Positions 55,591 to 62,880 of a stretch of 64,000 bases of DNA are shown in pieces (position 1 is the stretch's first letter; the number at the start of each line of letters is the position of its first letter). The DNA is from Streptomyces fumigatiscleroticus (GTDB taxonomy: Bacteria; Actinomycetota; Actinomycetes; Streptomycetales; Streptomycetaceae). The position numbers and the translations under genes were made by a program. The notes under the pieces were generated by a model. The model made no database searches and was not told the origin of the DNA. It saw only the letters and a program-made list of their open reading frames with translations. Where the stretch lies: the NCBI RefSeq assembly GCF_014647975.1, contig NZ_BMQF01000008.1, forward strand, positions 1 to 64,000. Direction: 5' to 3'.

Positions 55591-56714
55591 CCGTGCACCG
55601 CCGCGAGGGTCTTCGTGCCGCGTGCCGCCCGCTCGGCGTCGCGCTTGGCGACCTCCTCGCGGACGATCGGGATCACGTACCGGCCGAAGTCGATGGCGTC
55701 GTCGAGCAGGTCGTAGCCGCGGGCGGAGAGGATGTCGACGCCGAGGTCGTAGTAGTCCAGGAGCGCCTGGGCGACCGTCTCCGGGGTGCCGACCAGGGCG
55801 TTGGAGTTGCCGGCGCCACCGGTCGCGGCGGCGGTCGGGGTCCACAGGGCGCGGTCGTAGCGCTCCCCCGCCTCGGCGATGGCGATCAGCCGCTGCGAGC
55901 CGGTGTTCTCGGGGGCGCCGCTGCGGTGGTGGCGTACGAGGCCGGCCTCGCGCCGTTCGCGGATGGCGCCGACCGTGCGGTGGGCCTTCTCCCAGGCCAG
56001 TTCCTCGGTCGGGGCGATGATCGGGCGGAAGGCGACCTGGATGCGGGGCAGGTCGGTGCGGCCCGCGGCCTTCGCGGCGGCCTTCACGTGTCCGATCTGC
56101 TCGGCGGTCTTCGCCAGCGGCTCGCCCCACAGGCAGTAGATGTCGGCCTCGGCGCCTCCGGCGGCGTACGCGGCAGGGGACGAGCCTCCGAACGAGACAT
56201 TCGGGCGGGGTTGCTGGACGGGGAAGACGTCGCTGACGAAGTCGTGGAAGCGGTAGTGCTCGCCCTCGTGGTCGAAGGGCTCGTGGGTGGTCCAGATCTT
56301 CTTGACGATCCGGATGTACTCGCGGGTGCGGGCGTAACGCTCGTCCTTGGTGAGGGTGTCGCCCTCCCGGCCCTGCTCGTGGTCGTTGCCGCCGGTGATG
56401 AAGTGCACGGTCAGCCGGCCCTCGCTGATCTGGTCGAGGGTGGCGAACGTCTTGGCGGCGAAGGTGGGGTAGGAGACGTTGGGCCGGTGGGCGAGCAGGA
56501 TCTCAAGACGCTCCAGCCGGCTCGCGATGTACGCGGCGGCCGGCGCGGGATCCGGCGATCCCGACCCGTAGGCGAACAGCACGCGGTCCCAGCCGTGGTC
56601 CTCGTGGGCCCGGGCGAGCCGGAGCGTGTACTCCTTGTCGAAGGCGGCGCCGGAGCGCGGGGTGGTCTCTGATCCGTCGTTGGTGGCGGCGATGCCGAGG
56701 AATTCCACGGGCAT
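55587..56714 (-). CDS. LLM FMN-dependent sulfonate-type monooxygenase
   Basis: A 375-residue enzyme: MPVEFLGIAATNDGSET at the start, EILLAHRPNVSYPTFAAKTFATLDQIS, RLTVHFITGGNDHEQGREGD, NVSFGGSSPAAYAAGG, YCLWGEPLAKTAEQIGHV. It belongs to the SsuD/MsuD side of the LLM family. First structural gene after the leader peptide at 57008, and upstream of a cystine-type transporter and a sulfite-oxidase-like gene. The operon is thus a coherent uptake-desulfonation-sulfite oxidation unit. ATG 56714; the ATG at 56750 has no ribosome site. Confidence 0.87.
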   Translation of the reverse strand: MPVEFLGIAATNDGSETTPRSGAAFDKEYTLRLARAHEDHGWDRVLFAYGSGSPDPAPAAAYIASRLERLEILLAHRPNVSYPTFAAKTFATLDQISEGRLTVHFITGGNDHEQGREGDTLTKDERYARTREYIRIVKKIWTTHEPFDHEGEHYRFHDFVSDVFPVQQPRPNVSFGGSSPAAYAAGGAEADIYCLWGEPLAKTAEQIGHVKAAAKAAGRTDLPRIQVAFRPIIAPTEELAWEKAHRTVGAIRERREAGLVRHHRSGAPENTGSQRLIAIAEAGERYDRALWTPTAAATGGAGNSNALVGTPETVAQALLDYYDLGVDILSARGYDLLDDAIDFGRYVIPIVREEVAKRDAERAARGTKTLAAVHG

Positions 56715-56746
56715 GGGAGTGGCCTTTCGGAAGCGACCGCACGCGG

Positions 56747-56766
56747 GCACGGCGAAGCGGCCGTGC
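56747..56766 (-). promoter_or_regulatory. Small hairpin near the monooxygenase start
   Basis: GCACGGC (56747-56753) and GCCGTGC (56760-56766) with a 6-base loop, about 35 bases ahead of ATG 56714 in the transcribed leader. Position suits translational or transcriptional attenuation; unproven. Confidence 0.35.
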
Positions 56767-56930
56767 GGGGCGGCAGGGGTGACTGATCGTCAGAACGACG
56801 AGCCGGTACGGGTGTGACGACGCCGGGCGTCGGGGAAAGCGGGGGTGCGGCAGCGCGCCGGAAAGGACGACTCGGCCCGCGACGGGGTCACCGAGGGAGG
56901 GAAGGGCCGGTCAGACGGCCCGCTGCCGAG

Positions 56931-57008
56931 TCAGGCGCAACACGCGGCGGACCACACCCGACCGAAGTCGATGTGATCGCGCGAGACCAAGCGCTGCTGG
57001 GCATCCAT
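56931..57008 (-). CDS. Cys-containing leader peptide
   Basis: A 25-residue ORF, MDAQQRLVSRDHIDFGRVW then SAACCA. H-I-D-F-G-R-V and the terminal C-C pair match the Streptomyces putative leader peptides before sulfur genes. ATG 57008 follows a predicted -10 by seven bases. It precedes the monooxygenase operon by 216 bases. Confidence 0.75.
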   Translation of the reverse strand: MDAQQRLVSRDHIDFGRVWSAACCA

Positions 57009-57015
57009 GCGACCA

Positions 57016-57044
57016 ATTGAGCAGGACGTCGCGCTCCTCGTCAA
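57016..57044 (-). promoter_or_regulatory. Promoter: TTGACG - 17 - CTCAAT, leaderless
   Basis: Minus-strand TTGACG (57044-57039), spacer 17, CTCAAT (57021-57016), seven bases, then ATG 57008. Same spacing as at the leaders of 40273 and 40544. Confidence 0.6.
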
Positions 57045-57090
57045 GCAGCGCCCGGATGCCGGACCACCGCGTCCGGCTCCCCACGCGTGG

Positions 57091-57121
57091 TTGACACATA
57101 CGTGCCGGAGGCACATACGAT
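57091..57121 (+). promoter_or_regulatory. Promoter with operator-like repeat upstream of the permease/flavoprotein unit
   Basis: TTGACA at 57091-57096 and TACGAT at 57116-57121 (spacing 19, somewhat long). Between them lies GTGCC-GGA-GGCAC (57102-57114), a perfect 5-bp inverted repeat flanked on both sides by CATAC-like bases. The position between -35 and -10, plus the long spacing, is reminiscent of MerR-type or simple repressor sites. The 5' UTR would be about 175 bases. Confidence 0.5.
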
Positions 57122-57302
57122 CGGCGACGGATCGGCTCCGCCCCGCGCGGCAGCCCTCCGGCCGCGTTGAGGGACGCGGTGATCGTGACGACGCCGGCCC
57201 CGGCCGCTCCGCACCCGCGCAGCTTCTGTCCCGCCGCGCTTCCCCGCGGATGCCACCGGGTGGTCACCCACGCCCGCGATCCCCTCCCCGGAGAGCCTCC
57301 CC

Positions 57303-58313
57303 ATGGTCACGCCTTCCGAAGTCGATGTCGCCCCTGCCTCAACGGGCCAACGCCGTGCGTACGGCGCCCCCGGCCCCGACCTGCCACGGATCGTGCCGCG
57401 CCGGCATCCCGGCCGCTGGGCGACGGCCGCCGTCGCGCTGCTGGTCTTCGCGATGGTGCTCAACTCCGTGCTCCGCAACGACGCCTTCCAGTGGAACGTG
57501 GTGGGCCGGTACTTCACCACCGCCGCCGTGCTCGACGGACTGCTGCTGACCCTGTGGCTGACCGGCGTGGTGATGGTGCTCGGCTTTCTGCTCGGCACCG
57601 TGCTGGCGGTGATGCGGCTCTCCGCCAACCCGGTGCTGCGCACGCTGAGCTGGGGCTACGTATGGATCTTCCGCTCCACTCCGCTGCTGGTGCAGCTGCT
57701 GTTCTGGTTCAACATCGGCGCCCTGTACCCGACGCTCGGCCTCGGCGTCCCGTTCGGCCCGCAGTTCGTCACCGTCAAGACGGTGAACCTGCTCGGCCCC
57801 ACCCTCACCGCCGTCATCGGCCTGACCCTGCACGAGACCGCCTACGCCGCCGAGGTGGTGCGCGGCGGCATCCTCTCCGTCGACCCCGGCCAGACCGAGG
57901 CCGCCCAGGCGCTCGGCCTGAGCAGGCGCCGTACCCTGCGCCGGATCGTCATCCCCCAGGCGATGCGCTCCATCGTGCCGACCGCCGGGAACATGCTGAT
58001 CGGCACCCTCAAGGGCACCAGCATCGTCAGCGTGCTGGCCGTGCACGACCTGCTGTACTCGGTGCAGCTGATCTACAACCAGACCTACCAGGTCATCCCG
58101 CTGCTGATGGTCGCCACCCTGTGGTACATCGCGGTCACCAGCGTGCTCAGCACGGGCCAGTACTACGTCGAGCGGTACTACGCGCGCGGCAACTCCCGTG
58201 CGCTGCCGCCCACTCCCTGGCGGCGGCTGAGCGGCCGACTGGCCACCGTGCGCACCCGGCTGGGCAGGACGACGGCCTCCGACGCCCGCCCGATGATCGG
58301 CGGTCACCGGTGA
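57303..58313 (+). CDS. Amino-acid-type ABC permease (YecS-like)
   Basis: A 336-residue permease: helix WATAAVALLVFAMVLNSVL, core LTLWLTGVVMVLGFLLGTVLAVMRLS, coupling region EAAQALGLSRRRTLRRIVIPQAMRSIVP. No ATPase or binding protein is adjacent on this strand, so it probably pairs with the ATPase at 52260, giving a heteromeric channel or an alternative permease. Its stop overlaps the next start (GTGA). Confidence 0.9.
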   Translation: MVTPSEVDVAPASTGQRRAYGAPGPDLPRIVPRRHPGRWATAAVALLVFAMVLNSVLRNDAFQWNVVGRYFTTAAVLDGLLLTLWLTGVVMVLGFLLGTVLAVMRLSANPVLRTLSWGYVWIFRSTPLLVQLLFWFNIGALYPTLGLGVPFGPQFVTVKTVNLLGPTLTAVIGLTLHETAYAAEVVRGGILSVDPGQTEAAQALGLSRRRTLRRIVIPQAMRSIVPTAGNMLIGTLKGTSIVSVLAVHDLLYSVQLIYNQTYQVIPLLMVATLWYIAVTSVLSTGQYYVERYYARGNSRALPPTPWRRLSGRLATVRTRLGRTTASDARPMIGGHR

Positions 58314-60286
58314 CCAGCGCTTCCTCCACGGCCGTGCTGGTCGTCGTCGGCGCGGGGCCGCGCACCACGGGCCTGCTGGAGCGCATCGCGGCCAACGCCC
58401 CCGAACTGTGGGACACCGGGCGGGAGTTGCGCATCCATCTGGTGGACCCGCACCCGCCCGGCCCCGGCCGGATCTGGCGGCACGAGCAGTCGTCCCTGCT
58501 GCGGATGAACTCCATGGCCGAGGACGTCACCATGTTCACCGACGAGACGTCCACGATCGACGGCCCGGTGCGGCCCGGCCCCTCCCTCGCCGAGTGGGCC
58601 GCCCAGTTCTCCGGCCGGGGCCCGCGCCACACACCGTACGACGAACCGTCGGACCCCGACGTGCTCGCCGAACTGCGCACGCTCGCCGGGACCGACTTCC
58701 CCACCCGCCGCGCCCAGAGCGCCTACCTGGACTGGGTGTTCCGCCGGGCGCTGGCCGAACTGCCGCCGTCCGTCACCGTCGAGTGGCACCGCACCACGGC
58801 GACCGCCGTCACCGGCCCTCCGGACGGCCCGCAGCGCGTGCACCTGGCCGACCGCGCCACCCCGCTCACCGCCGACCTGGTGGTCCTCGCCCAGGGCCAT
58901 CTCGGCGCCGCACCCCAGGCGCACCATCGCGACCACGCCGCCTTCGCCCGCCGCCACGGCCGCTTCCATCTTCCGCCGGAGTTCTCCGCCGACGCCGACC
59001 TGTCCGGACTGCGGCCCGGCGAGCACGTCGTCCTGCGCGGCTTCGGGCTGGCCTTCGTCGACCTGATGGTGCTGCTCACCGAGGGCCGTGGCGGCGTCTA
59101 CCGGACCGAGTCCGACGGCACCCTCACCTACCTTCCGTCCGGCCGCGAGCCCGTCCTGCACGTGGGGTCGCGGCGCGGGGTGCCGTACCACTCCAAGACC
59201 CGCTACCGGCTGAAGGGTCCCCGGCCCCCGCTGCCGCGCCACTTCGGCCCCGAAGCGGTCGACGCCCTGCTCGCCGAGGGGCGCCCGCTGGACCTGCGGC
59301 GCGATGTGTGGCCGCTGATGGCCAAGGAGATCGGCTTCGGCCACTACCACGAGCTGTTCCACGCCCACCCCGAGCGCACCGCTTACCCGTGGGCTCGTTT
59401 CCTCGACGCCTACGACCGGCTCGACTGGTACTCGCCGGAGATGACCGCCCTCGTCGCCGCGTCCGTGCCCGACCCGGCGGACCGCCTGGACTTCGAGGCC
59501 CTCGACCGCCCCTTGGACGGTCTGTCCTTCCCCACGCCGGACGCCTTCCAGGACCATCTGCGCGACCGCATCGCCCAGGACGTCGCCCGGCGCGAGGACC
59601 CGGAGTTCAGCGCCGACCTGGGGGCGTTCCTCGCCCTGCTCTCCGTCTACGGCCGGCTGCCCCGCCTCGTCGCCTCGGGCCGGCTCACCGCCCGCTCGGT
59701 CGCCGACGACCTCGACGGCTGGTGGCACGGCTTCTTCAGCTTCCTCGCCTCCGGCCCGCCCGGCTTCCGCCTGCGCCAGCTCCTCGCGCTGTCCCGGGCC
59801 GGGATCGTCCACTTCGTCGGCGCGGGCATCCGCATCGGCACCGACGAGGCCACCGGCACGTTCACCGCGTCCAGCCCCACCGTCCCCGGTCACACCGTCC
59901 ACGCCACGGCCCTGATCGAGGCGTATCTGCCCGGCCCTTCCCTGGTCCGCACCGACGATCCCCTCCTGCGTGCCCTGTACCGGGAAGGCGCGCTCGCCGA
60001 GGAGGTCATCGCCGACCCCACCCACACCCACCGGTCCGGTCTCGTGACCGTCTCCCCCGGCGACGGTCACCTCGTCGATCCCTCCTTCGGCGGCCCTCAT
60101 CCACGCCGTATCGCCCTGGGCGCCCCCACCAACAGCCGGGCCGTCGCCGCCTTCGCCCGCCCCCGCACCGACGCCCCGGCCTTCCGCCAGAACGACGCGG
60201 TGGCCCGCGCGCTCCTGCGCGCGCTGAGCACCGCCGAGCCCGGGACGGCGTCGCCTCCGGGGGACGCGCACCCCGTGCGGGTGTGA
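58310..60286 (+). CDS. FAD/NAD(P)-binding protein (FAD-NAD-binding_9 type)
   Basis: A 658-residue flavoprotein starting GTG 58310. Motifs: VLVVVGAGPRTTGLLERIAA (dinucleotide fold), RIWRHEQSSLLRMNSMAEDVTMFTD, DLVVLAQGHLG, VLRGFGLAFVDLMVLLTEGRGG, and LGAPTNSRAVAAFARPRTD near the end. This family occurs across actinobacteria without a firm role; some relatives lie beside organosulfur or siderophore genes. Coupled translation with the permease suggests action on the imported compound. The longer open frame above 58310 is only the permease read in another frame. Confidence 0.82.
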   Translation: MTSASSTAVLVVVGAGPRTTGLLERIAANAPELWDTGRELRIHLVDPHPPGPGRIWRHEQSSLLRMNSMAEDVTMFTDETSTIDGPVRPGPSLAEWAAQFSGRGPRHTPYDEPSDPDVLAELRTLAGTDFPTRRAQSAYLDWVFRRALAELPPSVTVEWHRTTATAVTGPPDGPQRVHLADRATPLTADLVVLAQGHLGAAPQAHHRDHAAFARRHGRFHLPPEFSADADLSGLRPGEHVVLRGFGLAFVDLMVLLTEGRGGVYRTESDGTLTYLPSGREPVLHVGSRRGVPYHSKTRYRLKGPRPPLPRHFGPEAVDALLAEGRPLDLRRDVWPLMAKEIGFGHYHELFHAHPERTAYPWARFLDAYDRLDWYSPEMTALVAASVPDPADRLDFEALDRPLDGLSFPTPDAFQDHLRDRIAQDVARREDPEFSADLGAFLALLSVYGRLPRLVASGRLTARSVADDLDGWWHGFFSFLASGPPGFRLRQLLALSRAGIVHFVGAGIRIGTDEATGTFTASSPTVPGHTVHATALIEAYLPGPSLVRTDDPLLRALYREGALAEEVIADPTHTHRSGLVTVSPGDGHLVDPSFGGPHPRRIALGAPTNSRAVAAFARPRTDAPAFRQNDAVARALLRALSTAEPGTASPPGDAHPVRV

Positions 60287-60319
60287 GCGCCGGTGACCGG
60301 CGGGAGTCGAATACCCCAC

Positions 60320-60341
60320 TTTTCCTACCGGATTACTAGGG
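60320..60341 (-). promoter_or_regulatory. Copy 1 of a 22-bp sulfur-island motif
   Basis: Minus-strand CCCTAGTAATCC followed by GGTAGGAAAA. It differs at three positions from the plus-strand copy at 62534-62555. The core is an inverted CCTA...TAGG. It sits just upstream of the -35 of the leader-peptide promoter, an activator- or repressor-like position. Confidence 0.65.
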
Positions 60342-60346
60342 AAAGC

Positions 60347-60376
60347 TTGACTGCATCGAACAAGGATGCGCAGGAT
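60347..60376 (+). promoter_or_regulatory. Promoter: TTGACT - 18 - CAGGAT, leaderless
   Basis: TTGACT (60347-60352), spacer 18, CAGGAT (60371-60376), seven bases, ATG 60384. This geometry selects 60384 among several ATGs as the leader start. Confidence 0.55.
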
Positions 60377-60383
60377 GATGCAC

Positions 60384-60467
60384 ATGTCCCCTACGCAGCA
60401 ACGACTCGTACGTCGTCGGCATGTCGACTTCGGTCACGTCGTCAGCGCCGCCTGCTGTCGCGCGTGA
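60384..60467 (+). CDS. Cys-containing leader peptide
   Basis: A 27-residue ORF, ending RRRHVDFGHVVSAACCRA. Typical R-H-V-D-F and terminal C-C. The short hairpin GCGGCC/GGCCGC (60473-60489) follows. Downstream are a winged-helix regulator and an SfnC-like enzyme. ATGs at 60366, 60375 and 60378 are possible alternative starts. Confidence 0.75.
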   Translation: MSPTQQRLVRRRHVDFGHVVSAACCRA

Positions 60468-60516
60468 GGCATGCGGCCCCCACGGCCGCCCCGTGCCGCT
60501 CCGCCCCTTCTTTCCC

Positions 60517-60590
60517 AGGCGATCAGGCGATCAGGCGATCAGGCAACCAGGTGAAACACGCCCACCGCGCCCGACGCCCACCGCGCCCGA
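60517..60590. repeat. Short tandem repeats in the leader region
   Basis: AGGCGATC occurs three times in a row (60517-60540) plus one variant, followed by two copies of a 16-mer CGCCCACCGCGCCCGA from 60559. Both are simple slippage repeats between the leader peptide and the regulator gene. They may vary leader length between strains. Confidence 0.7.
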
Positions 60591-60624
60591 CGGCCCGACA
60601 CACCTGTGAGGGACAACCACCGCC

Positions 60625-61194
60625 ATGACCACGGCACTTCCGGCCCAGGCCGCCCCGCACGATCCGCCGCCCTCCGACACACGCCACCTCCGCCTGGTGG
60701 GCGACACCGCACCGAGCGGTGCCGGGGGACACACGTCCGCGCCGCTCGTCGGCTATCTCCTGCTCGTCCCCGAGGGCACCGATCCCACCGAGCTGTTCGC
60801 CAAGGACCGGCCACGGCCCGAGATCCGGCCGGTCACCACCACCGACCCGGCCCCTGTCCGGCGGACGGCGGACGATGCCGTCCGCATCGATCCCGCGCAC
60901 CGTGTCGCCACGGTGGACGGACGCGAACTCGACCTCACCTACCTGGAGTTCGAGCTGCTGGCGCATCTCGTCCGGCATCCCCACCACGTACACGCGCGTG
61001 AACGGCTGATGGCCGCCGTCTGGGGCTACGACCACATCGGCGACGGCCGCACCGTGGACGTCCACATCGCACGACTGCGCCGCAAGCTGGGCAAGGCCCA
61101 CCGGCACCGGATCGTCACCGTACGGCGGGTGGGCTACAAGTACCTGCCCGACCGGCAGGAGAGCCCCGGCACCGCGCCCTGCCACCGACCTTGA
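60625..61194 (+). CDS. Orphan OmpR/PhoB-type winged-helix regulator (no receiver domain)
   Basis: A 189-residue protein. The last 100 residues form a complete trans_reg_C domain (VRIDPAHRVATVDGRELDLTYLEFELLAHL, RERLMAAVWGYDHIGDGRTVDVHIARLRRKLG, VTVRRVGYKYLP). The N-terminal 85 residues lack a receiver and are Pro/Thr-rich with a short strand segment (APLVGYLLLVPEGTDPTELFA). It is probably controlled by abundance or protein contact rather than phosphorylation. It lies between a Cys leader peptide and a desulfurisation enzyme, making it a good candidate regulator of the island. GAGGGAC precedes ATG. Confidence 0.85.
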   Translation: MTTALPAQAAPHDPPPSDTRHLRLVGDTAPSGAGGHTSAPLVGYLLLVPEGTDPTELFAKDRPRPEIRPVTTTDPAPVRRTADDAVRIDPAHRVATVDGRELDLTYLEFELLAHLVRHPHHVHARERLMAAVWGYDHIGDGRTVDVHIARLRRKLGKAHRHRIVTVRRVGYKYLPDRQESPGTAPCHRP

Positions 61195-61207
61195 GGAGAT
61201 GACCGCC

Positions 61208-62443
61208 ATGGACGTTGCCACCGCGCCGTCCGGCCCCGTCCCGGAATCCGACCGGACCGGGCCCGGCCGCACGCACTGGCTGCGCGTGGCCCGCGACGCG
61301 GCGGACGATCTGGCCACGGACGCGGTGACCAGGGAGCAGGCGGGCAAGGCCCCGTTCGACGAGGTGTCCCGGCTGCGCGAGGCGGGACTGCTCACGCTCC
61401 TGGTCCCGGCCGAAGCCGGGGGAGGCGGCGCGGACTGGCCCACGGCCTACGCCGTCGTCCGGGAGATCGCCGCGGCGGACGGCGCGATCGGCCAGCTCCT
61501 CGGCTGCCACTACTTCCTGTCGTGGAGCGCCCGGTTCCTCACCGCGCCCGACTCCGCCCTCGCCGCGCGGCTCGAGCAGCGGTCCGCGGCACAGCAGTGG
61601 TGCTGGGGCGGCGGTCTGGCCCGTCAGGAACCGCCGCTGACGCTGGCGAGGACGGCCCGCGGCCAGGTGCTCGACGGCCGGCAGAGCTATGCCGCCGGAG
61701 TCCTGGTCGCCGACCGCCTCGTCGTGCGGGCCGTGCGGGCCGACACCGGCGAAGCACTCGCCGTCGTCGTCGATCCCGCCCGCCACGGCGTGCGGACCGA
61801 CGGCGACGCCGACACGTTCGGCCAGCGGCTCGCGGCCGGCGGGGGCGTGGAGTTCGACGCCGTTCCGGTCGCCGCCGGCGACATCCTCGCCTCCCTGCCC
61901 GCGGACGAGGACATGCTGTCGCCCCGGACCGCGCTGGCGGCTCCGGTCGGGCGTCTCGTCTCCGTCCAGCTTCTTCTCGGCATGGCCGAGGGAGTGCTCG
62001 CCGAAGCCCGTGAGTACAGCAGGACGGGCAGCGCCCCCTGGCATCCGGCCTGGCCGGTCGGGACCCCCCACGACCCGCAGGTGCTGACCGCCTACGGAGA
62101 ACTGACCGTCCTGACCCGCTCCGCGTCCGCACTCACCGATCAGGCCCTGGAGGCCGTGTGCGGCGGGCTGGCACGCGGGGAGGACCTCACCTACGACGAG
62201 TACGCGGACATCTCCGTCCTCGTGACCATGGCCGAAGCAGCCTCCTCCAAGGCCGCGCAGGAGTCCACCACCCGCGCCCTGGACACCATCGGCGCCCGCT
62301 CCGTCTCCGCCCGGCTGGGCTTCGACCGGTTCTGGCGCAACGCCCGCACCCACACCTTGTACGAGCCCGTCGCCCACCGGCTCCGCGATGTCGGGGACTA
62401 CTTCCTCAACGGCGCCCACCCCCCGTTCGCCCTGCCCGCCTGA
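61208..62443 (+). CDS. SfnC/DszC-like acyl-CoA-dehydrogenase-fold monooxygenase
   Basis: A 411-residue flavoprotein: N-terminal helices (DAADDLATDAVTREQAG, EVSRLREAGLLTLLVPAEAGGGGADW), GQLLGCHYFLSW, CWGGGLARQEPPLTLART, and C-terminal bundle (EAASSKAAQESTTRALDTIGARSVSARLGFDRFWRNARTHTL in pieces). The R-N-A-R-T-H-T/L ending is typical of DszC/SfnC enzymes, which use reduced flavin on thiophenes, sulfones or related compounds. GGAG sits ten bases before ATG 61208 but directly touches ATG 61199, so 61208 is preferred. Confidence 0.85.
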   Translation: MDVATAPSGPVPESDRTGPGRTHWLRVARDAADDLATDAVTREQAGKAPFDEVSRLREAGLLTLLVPAEAGGGGADWPTAYAVVREIAAADGAIGQLLGCHYFLSWSARFLTAPDSALAARLEQRSAAQQWCWGGGLARQEPPLTLARTARGQVLDGRQSYAAGVLVADRLVVRAVRADTGEALAVVVDPARHGVRTDGDADTFGQRLAAGGGVEFDAVPVAAGDILASLPADEDMLSPRTALAAPVGRLVSVQLLLGMAEGVLAEAREYSRTGSAPWHPAWPVGTPHDPQVLTAYGELTVLTRSASALTDQALEAVCGGLARGEDLTYDEYADISVLVTMAEAASSKAAQESTTRALDTIGARSVSARLGFDRFWRNARTHTLYEPVAHRLRDVGDYFLNGAHPPFALPA

Positions 62444-62533
62444 CCGGGGGCGCTGCCCGCATACCAACATGCGAGATGGGCGCATCCATCATGTGAACAC
62501 CCTCTTGGGGTGGACGCCGCCTTCTGCCACGAT

Positions 62534-62555
62534 CCCTAGCAACCAGGTAGGAAAA
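62534..62555 (+). promoter_or_regulatory. Copy 2 of the 22-bp sulfur-island motif
   Basis: CCCTAGCAACCA followed by GGTAGGAAAA. It overlaps a longer inverted repeat ATCCCTAG (62532-62539) and CTAGGGAT (62556-62563). The leader peptide starts at 62576. A -10-like TAGGGAT overlaps the right arm. Confidence 0.6.
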
Positions 62556-62575
62556 CTAGGGATTGGGGGGTGGCC

Positions 62576-62677
62576 ATGCGCATGCTCCACCGTGCACAGC
62601 GGCCGCTCTCCGTCCTGACCTCACGTCGTCACATCGACCTCGGCCGCACGTCCAGCGCCATCTGTCGGCCCGTCTGA
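62576..62677 (+). CDS. Cys-containing leader peptide
   Basis: A 33-residue ORF, ending SRRHIDLGRTSSAICRPV, the standard H-I-D-L-x-R-x-S-S-A-x-C form. Unlike the other four leaders, a G-rich ribosome site (62564-62573) precedes it and no -10 box sits seven bases upstream. It lies 203 bases ahead of the sulfonate-binding-protein gene. Confidence 0.75.
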   Translation: MRMLHRAQRPLSVLTSRRHIDLGRTSSAICRPV

Positions 62678-62880
62678 GACCGTCCGCGGAACAGCCTTCG
62701 TCCGTCGTTGGGGGAAACGCCCCTCGCGTCTCCCCGTCACCGCGCGTCTCCCCCTCCCGAACCCGCGACCGCGTTCCCGCCTCCGGGGCCGGCGGGCGGA
62801 GGGCCGGCGCACACCCTGGGCCTCGCCCCTCGCGCCTGCCGCATCTTCCTGATCGACCCATTCCCTGAGAGGACACCTCC

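Noticed and set aside
57167..58309. N-terminal extension of the flavoprotein frame to 57167
   Set aside because: This part is the permease gene read in another frame; GTG 58310 overlapping the permease stop is the sensible start.
58304..60385. 693-residue minus-strand frame over the FAD/NAD(P)-binding protein
   Set aside because: Shadow frame without motifs; the plus strand has dinucleotide-binding sequences and is coupled to the upstream permease.
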